Origin: DATFVJ01 sp963851085
GTDB taxonomy: Bacteria; Actinomycetota; Actinomycetes; Streptosporangiales; Streptosporangiaceae
Length of the DNA stretch: 64,000 nt
Reading direction: 5' to 3'
Assembly (NCBI GenBank): GCA_963851085.1
Contig: CAWKNX010000004.1
Coordinates: 310,001 to 374,000 of the forward strand
A model generated the notes under the pieces. The model had not been told where the DNA came from. It saw only the letters and a program-made list of their open reading frames with translations, and ran no database searches. Shown here in pieces: positions 53,111 to 62,633 of this stretch. The number at the start of each line of letters is the position of its first letter. Position 1 is the first letter of the stretch. The position numbers and the translations under genes are program-made.

Positions 53111-55237
53111 TCAGCTACCCGTCAGGGCAAGCTCCCAAAACCGCACCGCCTTGTCGTCGCCGCAGATGGCCAGCAGCCGCCCGTCCGGACTGAATGCCAC
53201 ACCGTTGGCTGCGCCGCTGTGGCCGGTCAGCGTGCGCTGGTGCCCGCCGGTGGCTGGATCCCACAGCTGTACGGTCTCGTCGCCCCAGCTTGCGAGCAGC
53301 CGCCCGTCCGGACTGAATGCCACACCGTTGACCCGGCCGGTGTGGCCGGTCAGGGTGCGCTGCTCGGCGCCGGTGGCCAGGTCCCACAGCCGCACCACAT
53401 CGTCGTCACCGCAACTGGCCAGCAGCCGCCCGTCCGGACTGAATGCCACACCGTTGACCCGGCCGGTGTGGCCGGTCAGGGTGCGCTGCTCGGCGCCGGT
53501 GACCGGGTCCCACAGCCGCACCACATCGTCGCTGCCGCAACTGGCCAGCAGCCGCCCGTCCGGGCTGAACGCCACACCGGAGACAAATGGGCTCAGCGAG
53601 CAATTGCGGCCAGTCAGGGTGTCAGCGAGCCGGGGATCTCCCTGGGCTGCCCGAATCAGAGTTGTCGCCGTGTCCGAGGACGGCCCGAGGTACTGCCGTG
53701 GACCGGCATCGGGTACTGGGATGGCGGCCTGGGCGGATCCGGTAGACGTCAGGTGGGGCGGGCGCTGCTGGGCTTGCTTTAGCGCCCGGGTGGTCAGCCC
53801 GTCCGGGTCGGCTGCGGCGGGATCGAGCTCGGTCAGCCGGTCGGCGATGCCGGCCACGGCCTGGAACTCACCCGCTGTGAACATCTCGCGCAGCTGCTCC
53901 TGCAGGGCCACGATGTCGCGGCGGCGGGCGCATTCGGCCAGGCGGCCCTGCGCGTAGCGCCGGGCCAAGAGCGCATCTTGGTAGGCCTTCTCCACCTCCT
54001 GGTCGCCGGGCAACCGACGGCGCAGTGCCCCCAGCTGGGCGGCCACCGGTTCCCAATCGTCGGTCGGCCGCGCCGCCCAGTATCTGGCCAGCACCGCCTT
54101 CCGCGAAGGTAGTGACTCGTCCGGCGGGACTGGAACCAGGTCGGGACGGGTGAGGTCGAACAGGCGAGTGTCCCGCGACCGCAGGTACAGCACCGGGGTG
54201 ACCCATTCCAGGGTGTCGGCGTTCCAGTCGGTCAGCGCGATCCGCCCGGCGCGAACAGCCTCATCCACCCCGCGGTTGTGCACCAGCGCCTGATAGAACG
54301 CCCGAGAGAACACAGCTCCGGCGTCGTCGGTGACCGCGAACTGCATCGCCACCACCGCCGGCACCGTGCGGAGCAGGGTGGCGGCGGTGCTGGAGAACAT
54401 GTCCGCGTCCGCACCGGCCGCGGTCTGGCAGCTGCTGAGCACCACGAGCCGGGGCATCGGATCGGCCACGCTGAGCAGGTCCGCCAGCGCCGAGGCCGCC
54501 ACCAGCTGGCGACGGCCCCGTTCATCCGCGAACGCGATCACGCCTTCGCCCCGGTCCGGGTCGAACCCGCCGTGCCCAATGAAGTGGAACACCTGACAGC
54601 CCGCACACAGCGCGTCCTGCGCCGCCTCCCAACTCTGCCCGGGCACCCAATCCACCGCGACCAGCCCGCGCTCCTGCAACGGGGCGAGCAGCCGCTGCAG
54701 CCGACGATTCTCGGTATCGGCGTCGGGAGCGGCCAGGTCCCCCGGCAGCGCGGTCATCCCCAACACCCGCAGCGGCGAGGTCACCGTCAATGGGCGCATC
54801 GATTCCGCCCCGTCGACGTAGCGCACGGTCGGGCTACGTCGACACAGGTAGCCGCCATAATGGTCGCTGAACAGTAGCTCCCACGGCAACCTTGCTAGCT
54901 CCGGCGGGCGCAGCCGCAGCGCGATCCGCAGCCGGCCCCCCGCGCCCTCCACCTCGTTACGGCTGGACAAAAAGAGCGCCCGGGTCGGCGCCTGGAACAC
55001 TGCCTCAAACAACGCCTCTCCCACACGGCGCAGCGGCCGCTCCAGCTCCGGCACCATCGAGCGGCTCCTCGTCGCCGAAGCCAGAACCTGCGCCTGAATC
55101 ATGTCCAGATCCACCTCCAGGCACGCCGGATCGAAAACAACATCCAGGCTGTCGTCCCCGGCCGGGGACGACACGCGCAGCCGATAACTACCCGGCCGGC
55201 CATCCAGCTCGATCACGAAGTCACGGTCCTTCGACAC
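53111..55237 (-). CDS. CHAT-domain protease with C-terminal WD40 repeats
   Basis: A 708-residue protein from a GTG with a GGGGGG-rich site. Residues about 110-390 form a CHAT (caspase-like) domain: LPWELLFSDHYGGYLCRR, VFHFIGHGGFDPDRGEGVIA with catalytic His at about residue 222, VVLSSCQTAAGADADMF with Cys at about residue 270, and VVAMQFAVTDDAGAVFSRAF. A helical linker (about 400-560) with LREMFTAGEFQAVAGIADRL follows. Four WD40 repeats (VAFSPDGRLLASCG, VRLWD, GHTGRVNG) close the protein. Four repeats do not fill a seven-blade propeller, so oligomerisation or a partner is likely. CHAT-WD proteins are associated with defence or programmed death (family knowledge); the target is unknown. Confidence 0.88.
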   Translation of the reverse strand: MSKDRDFVIELDGRPGSYRLRVSSPAGDDSLDVVFDPACLEVDLDMIQAQVLASATRSRSMVPELERPLRRVGEALFEAVFQAPTRALFLSSRNEVEGAGGRLRIALRLRPPELARLPWELLFSDHYGGYLCRRSPTVRYVDGAESMRPLTVTSPLRVLGMTALPGDLAAPDADTENRRLQRLLAPLQERGLVAVDWVPGQSWEAAQDALCAGCQVFHFIGHGGFDPDRGEGVIAFADERGRRQLVAASALADLLSVADPMPRLVVLSSCQTAAGADADMFSSTAATLLRTVPAVVAMQFAVTDDAGAVFSRAFYQALVHNRGVDEAVRAGRIALTDWNADTLEWVTPVLYLRSRDTRLFDLTRPDLVPVPPDESLPSRKAVLARYWAARPTDDWEPVAAQLGALRRRLPGDQEVEKAYQDALLARRYAQGRLAECARRRDIVALQEQLREMFTAGEFQAVAGIADRLTELDPAAADPDGLTTRALKQAQQRPPHLTSTGSAQAAIPVPDAGPRQYLGPSSDTATTLIRAAQGDPRLADTLTGRNCSLSPFVSGVAFSPDGRLLASCGSDDVVRLWDPVTGAEQRTLTGHTGRVNGVAFSPDGRLLASCGDDDVVRLWDLATGAEQRTLTGHTGRVNGVAFSPDGRLLASWGDETVQLWDPATGGHQRTLTGHSGAANGVAFSPDGRLLAICGDDKAVRFWELALTGS
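53177..53600 (-). repeat. Four near-identical WD40 DNA repeats (123-126 bp)
   Basis: Units begin at about 53177, 53300, 53426 and 53552 (ccgcccgtccgg anchors). The middle two differ at only a few bases. The homogeneity points to recent expansion or gene conversion, and blade number may vary between strains. Confidence 0.85.
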
Positions 55238-55624
55238 GACACACCCCCCAGCCCGCGGCGCCGCTGGCCACGCCCACCTGGTCGAGGCGTGGCTTAACAC
55301 CGGCCGACCACCTGACCGCGGGGGCAAGCCAGCCGTCGCGGTGCGAGCGGCAACGGCGGGCACACATACGAGGCTTCGACACGCGTTGGGCCGGTGCCCT
55401 TCGGTGGGCCGGACGCCGGCCAGCGGGATGTTCTGCGCTCACCACAACAGCACCTGTGGCGGCGGAGAGTGCCCTCGACGCCGCACCGCAGATGGTCTCC
55501 AAATCCAGGTCGCCTGTCACAGTGGCCACCCACCTGACCTCGGCAGAAGCGCTATCTCGATAGTGTTAAAAACCCGCGCCGGCAGTAAGGGCCGTTCGAC
55601 CCCCTGGCGCAGCCGTTGGACCTC

Positions 55625-56157
55625 TGGAACCGCCGCAGGCACGATCGCCGTGATCGCCTGCGCCGTGGGCGGCTCGGTCACCGTCCTGCCCGCCGTTCTG
55701 CAGCTGCTCGGGCCCCGGATCGACGCCGGCCGGATCCCGTTCCTGCCCCATCGTCGCAGCCCCGGCGAAAGCCGCCGCTGGCCCGCCGTCACCGGCGCGG
55801 TGCTCCGCCGCCCACTGGTGGCGGCCACCATCTCGGCCGCGTTCCTGCTCGCCCTCGCCTACCCGGCGCTCTCGCTGCACCTGGCCAAGCCCAGCGACCT
55901 GGCGCTGACCGCGAGAAGCGGCCCGGCGCTGACCGCCCTGGCCGAGGTGCGGCAGGCCTTCCCGGCTGGCCGCCGCGGTGCTGCTCGACGCCACCGTTAT
56001 CCGCGGCGTGCTACTGCCCTCCTCGATGAAGCTGCTCGGCCACCGCAACTGGTACCTGCCCGGCTGGCTGCACCGACTTCCCCAGGCACGCGCCTGGAGG
56101 CAGGCCAGCAGCGAGCCACGGCCGGCCAGCGCGGTGCCCGAGGCGGCGCCCCGCTGA
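55625..56157 (+). pseudogene. MMPL/RND transporter C-terminal relic
   Basis: Frame one carries SVTVLPAVLQLLGPRIDAGR, IPFLPHRRSPGESRRWPAVT and AALLALAYPAL-type membrane coding of an MMPL family transporter. Near 55965 the sequence jumps, in another frame, to the family's last helix: VLLDATVIRGVLLPSSMKLL and GHRNWYLPGWL, ending at TGA 56155. Several hundred codons between are deleted, and the first half of the transporter is absent. Confidence 0.75.
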
Positions 56158-56273
56158 GCCGATCCGAAGTCCGTGCCGCAGGCCCGGGAGCGGGCGGACG
56201 GAAAGGTCGCGGGCCGCAATGCTGGGCATGGAGTAGCCTTGCGGCAGCGCATTAGCTGCGTCGGGGAGCTGGG

Positions 56274-57849
56274 ATGGAAAGTGAACTCAGGTTGGCTCGG
56301 CAGCACAGTGTCAGCGACATGCTGCATCGCACCGCGTCACGCGTCCCGGGCAAGCTCGCCATTGTCTCTGCCGCTACCCGGCTGACGTTCGCAGAGCTGG
56401 ATGCGGCGGTGTCGCGGACCGCGGCCGCGCTGGCGGCCGAGGGCCTGAAGAAGGGCGACCGGCTGGCGCTACTGTCCCACAACTGCTGGCAGTTCGCCGT
56501 CTTGTCGTTCGCGACTGCGCGGCTCGGCGTGATCCTGGTGCCGGTCAATTTCATGCTCGGTCCTGGGGAGATCGCCTACATTCTCGACCACAGCGAAACG
56601 ACGGCGTTCGTGGCCGAGGACGGCCTGGCCGCCACTGCCGACAAGGCGATCGCGGCGGCCGGGCTCGATATCTCACCGCGCGCGGTGATCCGCCTGTCTT
56701 CAGGTGACGTGCCGGCCGGGTGGGCCGACGTGCAGCAATGGATCGACCGTGCGGGCACGCCGCCGGAGGTCCATGTCGCCGACGACGACCTGGTGCGGCT
56801 GATGTACACGTCCGGCACGGAGGCCCGGCCCAAGGGTGCGATGATGTCGAGCCGCTCGCTGATGTGGCAGTACGTTTCCTGCATCATTGACGGCGGCATG
56901 GACGAAGATGACGTCGAGGTGCACTCCCTCCCCCTCTACCATTGCGCGCAGCTGGACTGCTTCCTCGGGCCCGACATATACCTCGGTGCCACGAGCGTTG
57001 TGCTGCCGGCGCCCGACCCGGCCGCGATCCTGAAGACGATCGCGTCGGAGCGTGCGACGAAGCTGTTCTGCCCGCCGACGGTGTGGATCAGCCTCCTAAG
57101 GTCACCGCAGTTCGGCCAGACCGACCTCAGCTCGCTGCGCAAGGGCTACTACGGCGCCTCGGCGATGCCGGTCGAGGTTCTGCGTGAGCTGCAGGAGCGG
57201 CTCCCCGGCATCCGCCTGTGGAACTTCTACGGGCAGACGGAGATGGCCCCGCTCGCGACGATCCTCGGGCCGGACGAGCAGGTCAGCCGCGCCTGGCTCA
57301 GCAGGACGGGCGGCGCTCAACGTGGAAACGAGATTGGTGGACGACGACGACATGGTGCTGCCGCCGGGCGCAGTCGGCGAGATCGTCCACCGCAGTCCGC
57401 ACGCCGCCCTCGGCTACTACAAGGATGAGGCCAAGACCGCAGAGGCCTTCCGCAACGGGTGGTTCCACTCCGGCGACCTGGGGGTCATGAGCGAGGACGG
57501 CTACCTCACCGTGGTCGACCGCAAAAAGGACATGATCAAGACCGGCGGGGAGAACGTGGCCAGCCGGGAGGTCGAGGAGGCCATCTACCAGATGGAAGGC
57601 GTCGCCGAAGTCGCCGTTTTCGGCGTCGCCCACCCGCTCTGGATCGAGGCCGTGACCGCGGTAGTCGTCCCGAAGCCGGGCGCCGTGCTCACAGAGGAAG
57701 CGGTGATCAAGCACACGCGCGAGCAGCTGGCGGGTTACAAGACACCCAAGCGCGTTGTCATCGCCGACGTCTTGCCGAAGAACCCCAGCGGCAAGATTCT
57801 CAAGCGGCAGCTCCGGCAAGAGCACAAGGACATCGCCGCAGACCCGTGA
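56274..57849 (+). pseudogene. Fatty acyl-CoA ligase (AMP-forming), one frameshift
   Basis: A 525-codon ANL enzyme. Frame one: SDMLHRTASRVPGKLAIVSA, LMYTSGTEARPKGAMM (A3, with a Glu in place of the usual Thr), YHCAQLDCFLGPDIYLGA, LWNFYGQTEMAPLATIL (A5). Near 57290 the frame shifts, and GDLGVMSEDGYLTVVDRKKD (A8), KTGGENVASREVEEAI and NPSGKILKRQLRQ (A10 lysine) follow in frame two. The two parts join with no loss of motifs, so a base-call error is a fair alternative to decay. It probably activates medium- or long-chain acids. The ATG follows GGAGCTGGG. Confidence 0.8.
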
Positions 57850-58187
57850 TGCCCGGACGAATGCATGGTCCGCACCTAGTGATCCAAGTTGCTGCGGCCG
57901 GGGGTCCATTCGTCGGCCGGCCACCTTGGGCTCGCTCGCATCCGTTGCCGGGCGGGCCGTGAAGGCACCGTCCCTCACGTCCGGTGCGGGTTTGCCAGGG
58001 CCAGCTCGGCATTGGCGCAAGCTGTGACGATGGTCAGGATGCGGCTCGGACACGACGCCGACCCTCCCGTGCGATCTGGCGTAGATGCGGCCGATGCCGT
58101 GGCGGCGGTGCAGTTCGTCGGCCAGCGCCCACAGCAGCGGCCGCGCCTCGCGGCCGGGCTGGGTGGCGGGCATCGGCTGCGGCCAGC
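57850..58187. other. Intergenic, no gene seen
   Basis: Between the acyl-CoA ligase and a convergent minus-strand gene there are only unstructured GC-rich frames. Confidence 0.4.
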
Positions 58188-58646
58188 TCATCTGTCATGT
58201 TCGGCGCCCCACCCAGCGCGGAACCACACGGTGCGGCCGGTCACATCCCCGGTCACGCCCCACGCGTCTGCGAGCACCTCCACGATCCGCAGGCCCCGCC
58301 CACCACCGTCAGCACCGTCACCGGCAGGACTGCCGCTGCGCAGGCGGGGCGGTTGCGGGCCGCCCTCGTCGTCCACCTGGACCCCGACCCATTGGCCCGC
58401 ACCGACCTCGACGCGCACGGTGAACCACCCGCCGGGTTCCCCGCTGCGGGAGTGCAGCACGGCGTTGGCGGCGATCTCGTCGGCCATCAGGACCACCTCG
58501 TCCACGGCCGGGCAGCCAGCCGCGGCCCGGGCGACAAAGGCCCGGACTTTCGGCACCTGGTCGGCCCGGCCCGGATACGTCTGGGTGCACGCCCTCGGAT
58601 GTCCCTGCGTGGCGGGGCGTAATGGCACGCGGGCCCGCTCGGTCAT
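58188..58646 (-). CDS. Anti-sigma-factor-type ATP-binding protein (HATPase)
   Basis: A 152-residue protein of the RsbW/SpoIIAB-like GHKL family: VPKVRAFVARAAAGCPAVDE, VVLMADEIAANAVLHSRSGE (N-box) and GGGRGLRIVEVLADAWGVTG (G2-type lid). The start at 58646 (MTERARVP) gives the normal family length; the longer frame upstream is unsupported. It may phosphorylate or sequester a sigma or anti-sigma antagonist. It lies divergent from an XRE-DUF5753/DUF397 pair, the arrangement of abaA/whiJ-type loci of streptomycetes. Confidence 0.85.
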   Translation of the reverse strand: MTERARVPLRPATQGHPRACTQTYPGRADQVPKVRAFVARAAAGCPAVDEVVLMADEIAANAVLHSRSGEPGGWFTVRVEVGAGQWVGVQVDDEGGPQPPRLRSGSPAGDGADGGGRGLRIVEVLADAWGVTGDVTGRTVWFRAGWGAEHDR

Positions 58647-58750
58647 GCTGCGTCTCCTCACTCCCCCGCCGGATGGCACGTGCGGGCCGCAAGCGCGGCG
58701 CGCAGGTGATGGTTTGCCGTTCGGACCGCACCCGTCGTCGGGCAGGCGGG

Positions 58751-58855
58751 TTATTGGGCAACGATGGCGGCTGCCAAGAGCAGAATCCAGAATGCAAATG
58801 CCAACATGTGGAAACAAACATCTCGCAGCGGCATGGGCGAGATGGCCATGCGCAT
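58751..58855 (-). CDS. Possible 34-residue membrane peptide
   Basis: Minus frame MRMAISPMPLRDVCFHMLAF and AFWILLLAAAIVAQ. The second half is one clean membrane helix. It lies in the divergent spacer between the HATPase and the XRE gene. No ribosome site is apparent, so it may be fortuitous; an in-frame second ATG lies at 58849. Confidence 0.3.
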   Translation of the reverse strand: MRMAISPMPLRDVCFHMLAFAFWILLLAAAIVAQ

Positions 58856-58901
58856 GTGAGAATGACGGAAATATCCGGGCACCGAGGCGCAGGAGGCAGG
58901 C

Positions 58902-59768
58902 ATGGCCCAGGCACCGCCGGGCGGCGTCCCGACCGTGCTGCGCCTGATCCTCGGCAAGCAATTACAGGCCCTGCGGGAAAAAGCCGGGCTGACCCACGAA
59001 CAAGCCGCCGATGCGATCTACACGTCGGCGTGGACCATCCGCCGGATGGAACGAGCCGACGGCGGCCTGAAACTCAACAACGTCAAAGGCCTGCTGATGG
59101 CCTTCGGCATCACCGATGTCCGCGAAATCGACGCCTTCCTCGCCCTCACCCGCGAAGCCAACAAACCCGGCTGGTGGCACAGCTACAGCGACGTCCTGCC
59201 CACCTGGTTCCGCGTCTTCCCCGGCCTCGAACAGGCAGCCGAACTGATCCGCGGCTACGAACCGCACTGCGTACCCGGGCTCCTGCAAACCGGGGACTAC
59301 GCCCGCGCCCTCGCGGTCGCCGGTGCTCCCGACGCACCCGCCGCCGAGATCGACCGGCGGGTCGGCCTGCGCCTGGCGCGCCAGCAAATCCTCACCCGGC
59401 CCGGCCCGCCGCGCCTGTGGGTGGTCATCGACGAGGCCGTGCTGCGCCGCCCGGCCGGCGGCCGGGCGGTGATGCGCGCCCAGCTCGACCGCCTGATCGA
59501 CGCCAGTGAGCAGCCGGACATCACCCTGCAGATGCTCCCGTTCGCCGCCGGCCCGCACCCCGCCATGTACGGGCTGTTCTACATGTTCCGCTTCCCGGCA
59601 CAGGAACTGCCCGACATCGTCTACGGCGAGACCATGACCAGCGCCTTCTACCTGGACAAGCTACCGGACGTGGCCACCTACGCACTGGCCCTGGACCGGG
59701 TCTGCGCCCAGGCCGCACCCGCCGCGGCAACCCCGCGGATCCTCCGTGACACCCGTAAGGAGTACTGA
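58902..59768 (+). CDS. XRE regulator with DUF5753 domain
   Basis: A 288-residue regulator. Helix-turn-helix at about residues 16-75 (LGKQLQALREKAGLTHEQAA, IYTSAWTIRRMERADGG). DUF5753 at about 95-275 (FPGLEQAAELIRGYEPHCVP, GLLQTGDYARALAVA, LWVVIDEAVLRRP, DITLQMLPFAAG, DIVYGETMTSAFYLD). This type pairs with DUF397 proteins, whose gene follows after two bases. Such pairs control development and secondary metabolism in streptomycetes (family knowledge). The ligand is unknown. Start follows an AGGAGGCAGGC site. Confidence 0.9.
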   Translation: MAQAPPGGVPTVLRLILGKQLQALREKAGLTHEQAADAIYTSAWTIRRMERADGGLKLNNVKGLLMAFGITDVREIDAFLALTREANKPGWWHSYSDVLPTWFRVFPGLEQAAELIRGYEPHCVPGLLQTGDYARALAVAGAPDAPAAEIDRRVGLRLARQQILTRPGPPRLWVVIDEAVLRRPAGGRAVMRAQLDRLIDASEQPDITLQMLPFAAGPHPAMYGLFYMFRFPAQELPDIVYGETMTSAFYLDKLPDVATYALALDRVCAQAAPAAATPRILRDTRKEY

Positions 59769-59769
59769 A

Positions 59770-60006
59770 ATGCACAAGATCCATAACGGCATGCGCGCCG
59801 CTGACCTCGGCCCTGACGGCTGGCACAAGCCGTGGAGCAGCCCCAACGGCGGCGCCTGCCTGGAAGCCAGGAAACTCCCCGGCGGCCGGGTCGCGCTACG
59901 CCAAAGCGCCGACCCCGACGGCCCCGCGCTGATCCTGGAAGCCCACGAAATCCAGGCCTTCGTCGAGGGCGCGAAGGCCGGCGCCGCTGACTACCTCCTG
60001 TCCTGA
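59770..60006 (+). CDS. DUF397 protein
   Basis: A 78-residue partner of the preceding regulator: WHKPWSSPNGGACLEARKLP, GGRVALRQSADPDGPALILE and AFVEGAKAGAADYLL, which is the standard DUF397 sequence. It is thought to bind or antagonise the DUF5753 regulator. The start lies two bases after the preceding stop, with the AAGGAG site inside its end. Confidence 0.9.
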   Translation: MHKIHNGMRAADLGPDGWHKPWSSPNGGACLEARKLPGGRVALRQSADPDGPALILEAHEIQAFVEGAKAGAADYLLS

Positions 60007-60176
60007 CCCCGTCACCCTGGCCGGCCCCGCACCGGACGGCGCCATCGCACGCAAGCGGCCCGCGCGGCCGCGGATGGCAACGGCCGCGGCCGGCCAGGGT
60101 GACAACCACAAACACCGGCGAACACGGCCGCGAGGCCGGCCGCTGCGGGCCCGTTTCCGCCGTTAGGGTGCACGCA

Positions 60177-61595
60177 ATGTCACAGGAACTCGGCGCATGG
60201 TTACGGGCGCAGCGGCGCGCCCGCAGCTGGGACGCGCCCCAGATGGCCCGCCAGCTCGCCCGCGCGGCAGGCGACCGCCGTGACACGCTGCCCAGCAAAG
60301 AATGCCTGCTCGTCTACATCCGCCGCTGGGAACGCGGCGAGGTCAGCGTGTCCGAACGCTACCAATTCCTCTACTGCACCGCGTTCGGCATCGAACTCAC
60401 CGACTTCGGCCCAGACCAGCCCGCAGGCCAACCGCAGCCACCCCCCGGCGGGCCACCATACCCGCCGGGCCCGCCAGCCGCAGCGGACAGGGCCCCAGCC
60501 GCCGTCGCCACCCGCAGCGGTGATCCCAGCCCCGCAGCTTCGCTGTCGCGGCGTTATCGTGACGGCGAAGGCAGCCGCGGACAGCCGGCCGACCCGGCCG
60601 AGCAGATGATCCTCGCGGCGGCAGAGGAATCGCATGACTTCGGGGAGTGGGCGGACACGTCGAACATCGGAGACGCCACGCTGGAGCACTACGCAGCGCA
60701 AGTGAAACGGCTGGCCCGCGACTACGTACACGCCGCACCGCTGCCGCTCTTCATTGAGGCCAAACGGCTGCGCGACCGCGTCTTCACCAAACTGCAGGGC
60801 CACCAGCAGCCAGACCAGACCCGCGACCTGTACCTCGTCGCGGCTCGCGCATGCGGGCTGTTGGCCTGGATGTCAGGCGACCTGAGCTTTTATGGTGCCG
60901 GCGAAACCCACGCGGCGACGGCGTGGGTATGCGCCGAACAAGCCAATCACGACGGCGCTCGTGCTTGGGTGCGCACCACGCAGGCGAAGCTGGCGTACTG
61001 GGATGGCAGGTTTGTGGAGTCGGCCCAGCTTGCCGAGGATGGGCTGCGGTACCGTTGCGCCGATTCTGGCAGGGCGATGCTAGCGCTATTCCGTGCTCGT
61101 GCGCTGGCACGCCTGGGCCGCAGCTCGGACGCAGCTGCTGCGCTCGCGGTGGCACAAACTGAGCTAGAGCAGGCGGGCCCCGACGAGATCGGGGGCCTGT
61201 GGTCGGTGGATGAAGCCCGGTATCACAGCCTCGCCGGAAATGCTCACATGTGGCGGCACGACCCTGATCAGGTAATTGCCGAGGGTGAGCAGGCAATTGC
61301 ACTGTTTGAGGCAACCAACTCCCGCGAACGCAACTACGGTGCCGAAGCTCATACATGGCTCGATCAAGCCCAGGCCCATCTGCAACTACAGGACCTGGAT
61401 GGCGCCGATGCCGCCCTGCGCCCAGTGCTCGCTCTGCAACCGGAAATGCAGTACGAACCCATTACCCAGCATCTAAGGCAAGTCGAGCGTGCGATCTCCC
61501 AGCCGGTCTTCGCCGACGCGCCGAAGGCGCGCGAGCTCCAGGAAGAGATCGAGACGTCCTGCCGGGAGTCCATCGTCAACGACCTGCGCCCCTGA
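60177..61595 (+). CDS. XRE regulator with TPR-like domain
   Basis: A 472-residue protein. The N-terminal HTH is at about residues 5-75 (LGAWLRAQRRARSWDAPQMA, CLLVYIRRWERGEVSVSERY). A Pro-rich linker (about 80-120) follows. The C-terminal about 320 residues are helical TPR-like repeats (YLVAARACGLLAWMSGDLSF, WVRTTQAKLAYWDGRFVESA, LAVAQTELEQAGPDEIGGLW, LDQAQAHLQLQDLDGADAAL). Such regulators are widespread in streptomycetes and may bind peptides. The ATG at 60177 is preferred because the HTH begins there. Confidence 0.85.
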   Translation: MSQELGAWLRAQRRARSWDAPQMARQLARAAGDRRDTLPSKECLLVYIRRWERGEVSVSERYQFLYCTAFGIELTDFGPDQPAGQPQPPPGGPPYPPGPPAAADRAPAAVATRSGDPSPAASLSRRYRDGEGSRGQPADPAEQMILAAAEESHDFGEWADTSNIGDATLEHYAAQVKRLARDYVHAAPLPLFIEAKRLRDRVFTKLQGHQQPDQTRDLYLVAARACGLLAWMSGDLSFYGAGETHAATAWVCAEQANHDGARAWVRTTQAKLAYWDGRFVESAQLAEDGLRYRCADSGRAMLALFRARALARLGRSSDAAAALAVAQTELEQAGPDEIGGLWSVDEARYHSLAGNAHMWRHDPDQVIAEGEQAIALFEATNSRERNYGAEAHTWLDQAQAHLQLQDLDGADAALRPVLALQPEMQYEPITQHLRQVERAISQPVFADAPKARELQEEIETSCRESIVNDLRP

Positions 61596-61639
61596 GCCGC
61601 CGGGGTATCCGGTGACGCCGGTGGGGCGGAAGGTCTCCG

Positions 61640-61770
61640 GTGAGGCGAGGGTGTCCGGTGAGTCCGGTGGCCGGGTGAGGCCGGTGGCCGGTGAGGCCGG
61701 TGGCCGGTGAGGCCGGTGGCCGGTGAGGCCGGTGGCCGGGTGAGGCCGGTGGCCGGTGAGGCCGGCGGCC
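61640..61770 (+). repeat. Minisatellite of 15-16 bp units
   Basis: Seven or eight tandem units of the type GTGAGGCCGGTGGCCG. Each unit contains GTG codons, and the mixed 15/16-bp spacing shifts the frame between units. The last units run into the start of the phosphotransferase gene and encode its PVAGEAGGR repeats. Confidence 0.9.
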
Positions 61771-62633
61771 GCGAGGTTGTGCTCCGGGATGTGTGCGCCC
61801 GCGTCGGCCTTGATTCCCGGGACGCCCGGGTCCTGCATGTCCGGGCCAATGCCGTGTATCACCTGCCGCGTGATCGGGCGGTGGTCAGGTTGCGGTATGC
61901 GCCGGGGTCCCCTGGGGTGCTTGAGCGGCTGAGTGCCGCGGTCGAGGTGACCCGCTGGCTGCACGCCCAGGGCTTCCCCGCCACCGAGCCGCTCGCCATC
62001 GAGCAGCCGGTGATCGCCGATGGCTACGTCGTGACGTTCTGGCGTCACGTCGAGGTGAGCGGCGAGGCGGGCCGCGATGTCGCCACACTGGCGCGGCTGC
62101 TGCACCGGCTGCATCGCCTGCCCACGGCAGCCGTTCGGCTGCAGAAAACCAATCCCCTCGGGTCGTTGCGCGCGGACCTGCACGAGTGCGATGCCCTCAC
62201 CGCCGTGCAGCGGGACTGGCTGCTGGCCAGGGCCGACGGCCTGGAGCGGCGGTACCGGTCGGCCCGGTGGGCGCTGGGCTGCGGGCTGATTCACGGCGAC
62301 GCGCACGCCGGGAACCTGCTGCATGCGCGCGGCGGTGCGGTGCTTGGGGACTGGGATTCGGTCAGCTTCGGGCCGCGTGAGCAGGATCTGGTGCCGACGA
62401 GCCTGTGGTTCCGGTTCGGCCGCCCGGCGGGCGAGTGGGACCAGTTCTGCGGCGTCTACCGGGTTGATCCCGGCGAACTGACGGGCCTGCCGCTGCTGCA
62501 GGGGCTGCGCGAACTGCGCGCACTGGCCTCCTATGTTCGCCGCGCGGGCGATCCGGCGTTCCGCACCGAGGTTTCCCAGCGTGTCACCGACCTGATGACG
62601 GGTACCCAGTCCCGTCCCTGGCACGCCCTTTAA
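61707..62633 (+). CDS. Aminoglycoside phosphotransferase-family kinase
   Basis: Up to 308 residues. The kinase-like fold includes LERLSAAVEVTRWLHAQGFP, the catalytic loop LIHGDAHAGNLL (Asp at about residue 198) and the metal motif GDWDSVSFGP. APH-family members phosphorylate small molecules such as aminoglycosides, homoserine or choline; the substrate is not evident. The first about 22 residues are repeats from the minisatellite (PVAGEAGGR), so the true start is uncertain and could be a GTG at about 61741 or later. Changes in repeat number would change the available starts. Confidence 0.82.
   Translation: MRPVAGEAGGRVRPVAGEAGGREVVLRDVCARVGLDSRDARVLHVRANAVYHLPRDRAVVRLRYAPGSPGVLERLSAAVEVTRWLHAQGFPATEPLAIEQPVIADGYVVTFWRHVEVSGEAGRDVATLARLLHRLHRLPTAAVRLQKTNPLGSLRADLHECDALTAVQRDWLLARADGLERRYRSARWALGCGLIHGDAHAGNLLHARGGAVLGDWDSVSFGPREQDLVPTSLWFRFGRPAGEWDQFCGVYRVDPGELTGLPLLQGLRELRALASYVRRAGDPAFRTEVSQRVTDLMTGTQSRPWHAL

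Noticed and set aside
53177..53600. CRISPR-like repeat array
   Set aside because: Repeats are contiguous, in frame, and encode WD40 blades; there are no spacers.
61640..61770. CRISPR or iteron origin
   Set aside because: Units are directly adjacent without spacers and there is no AT-rich region or replication gene.
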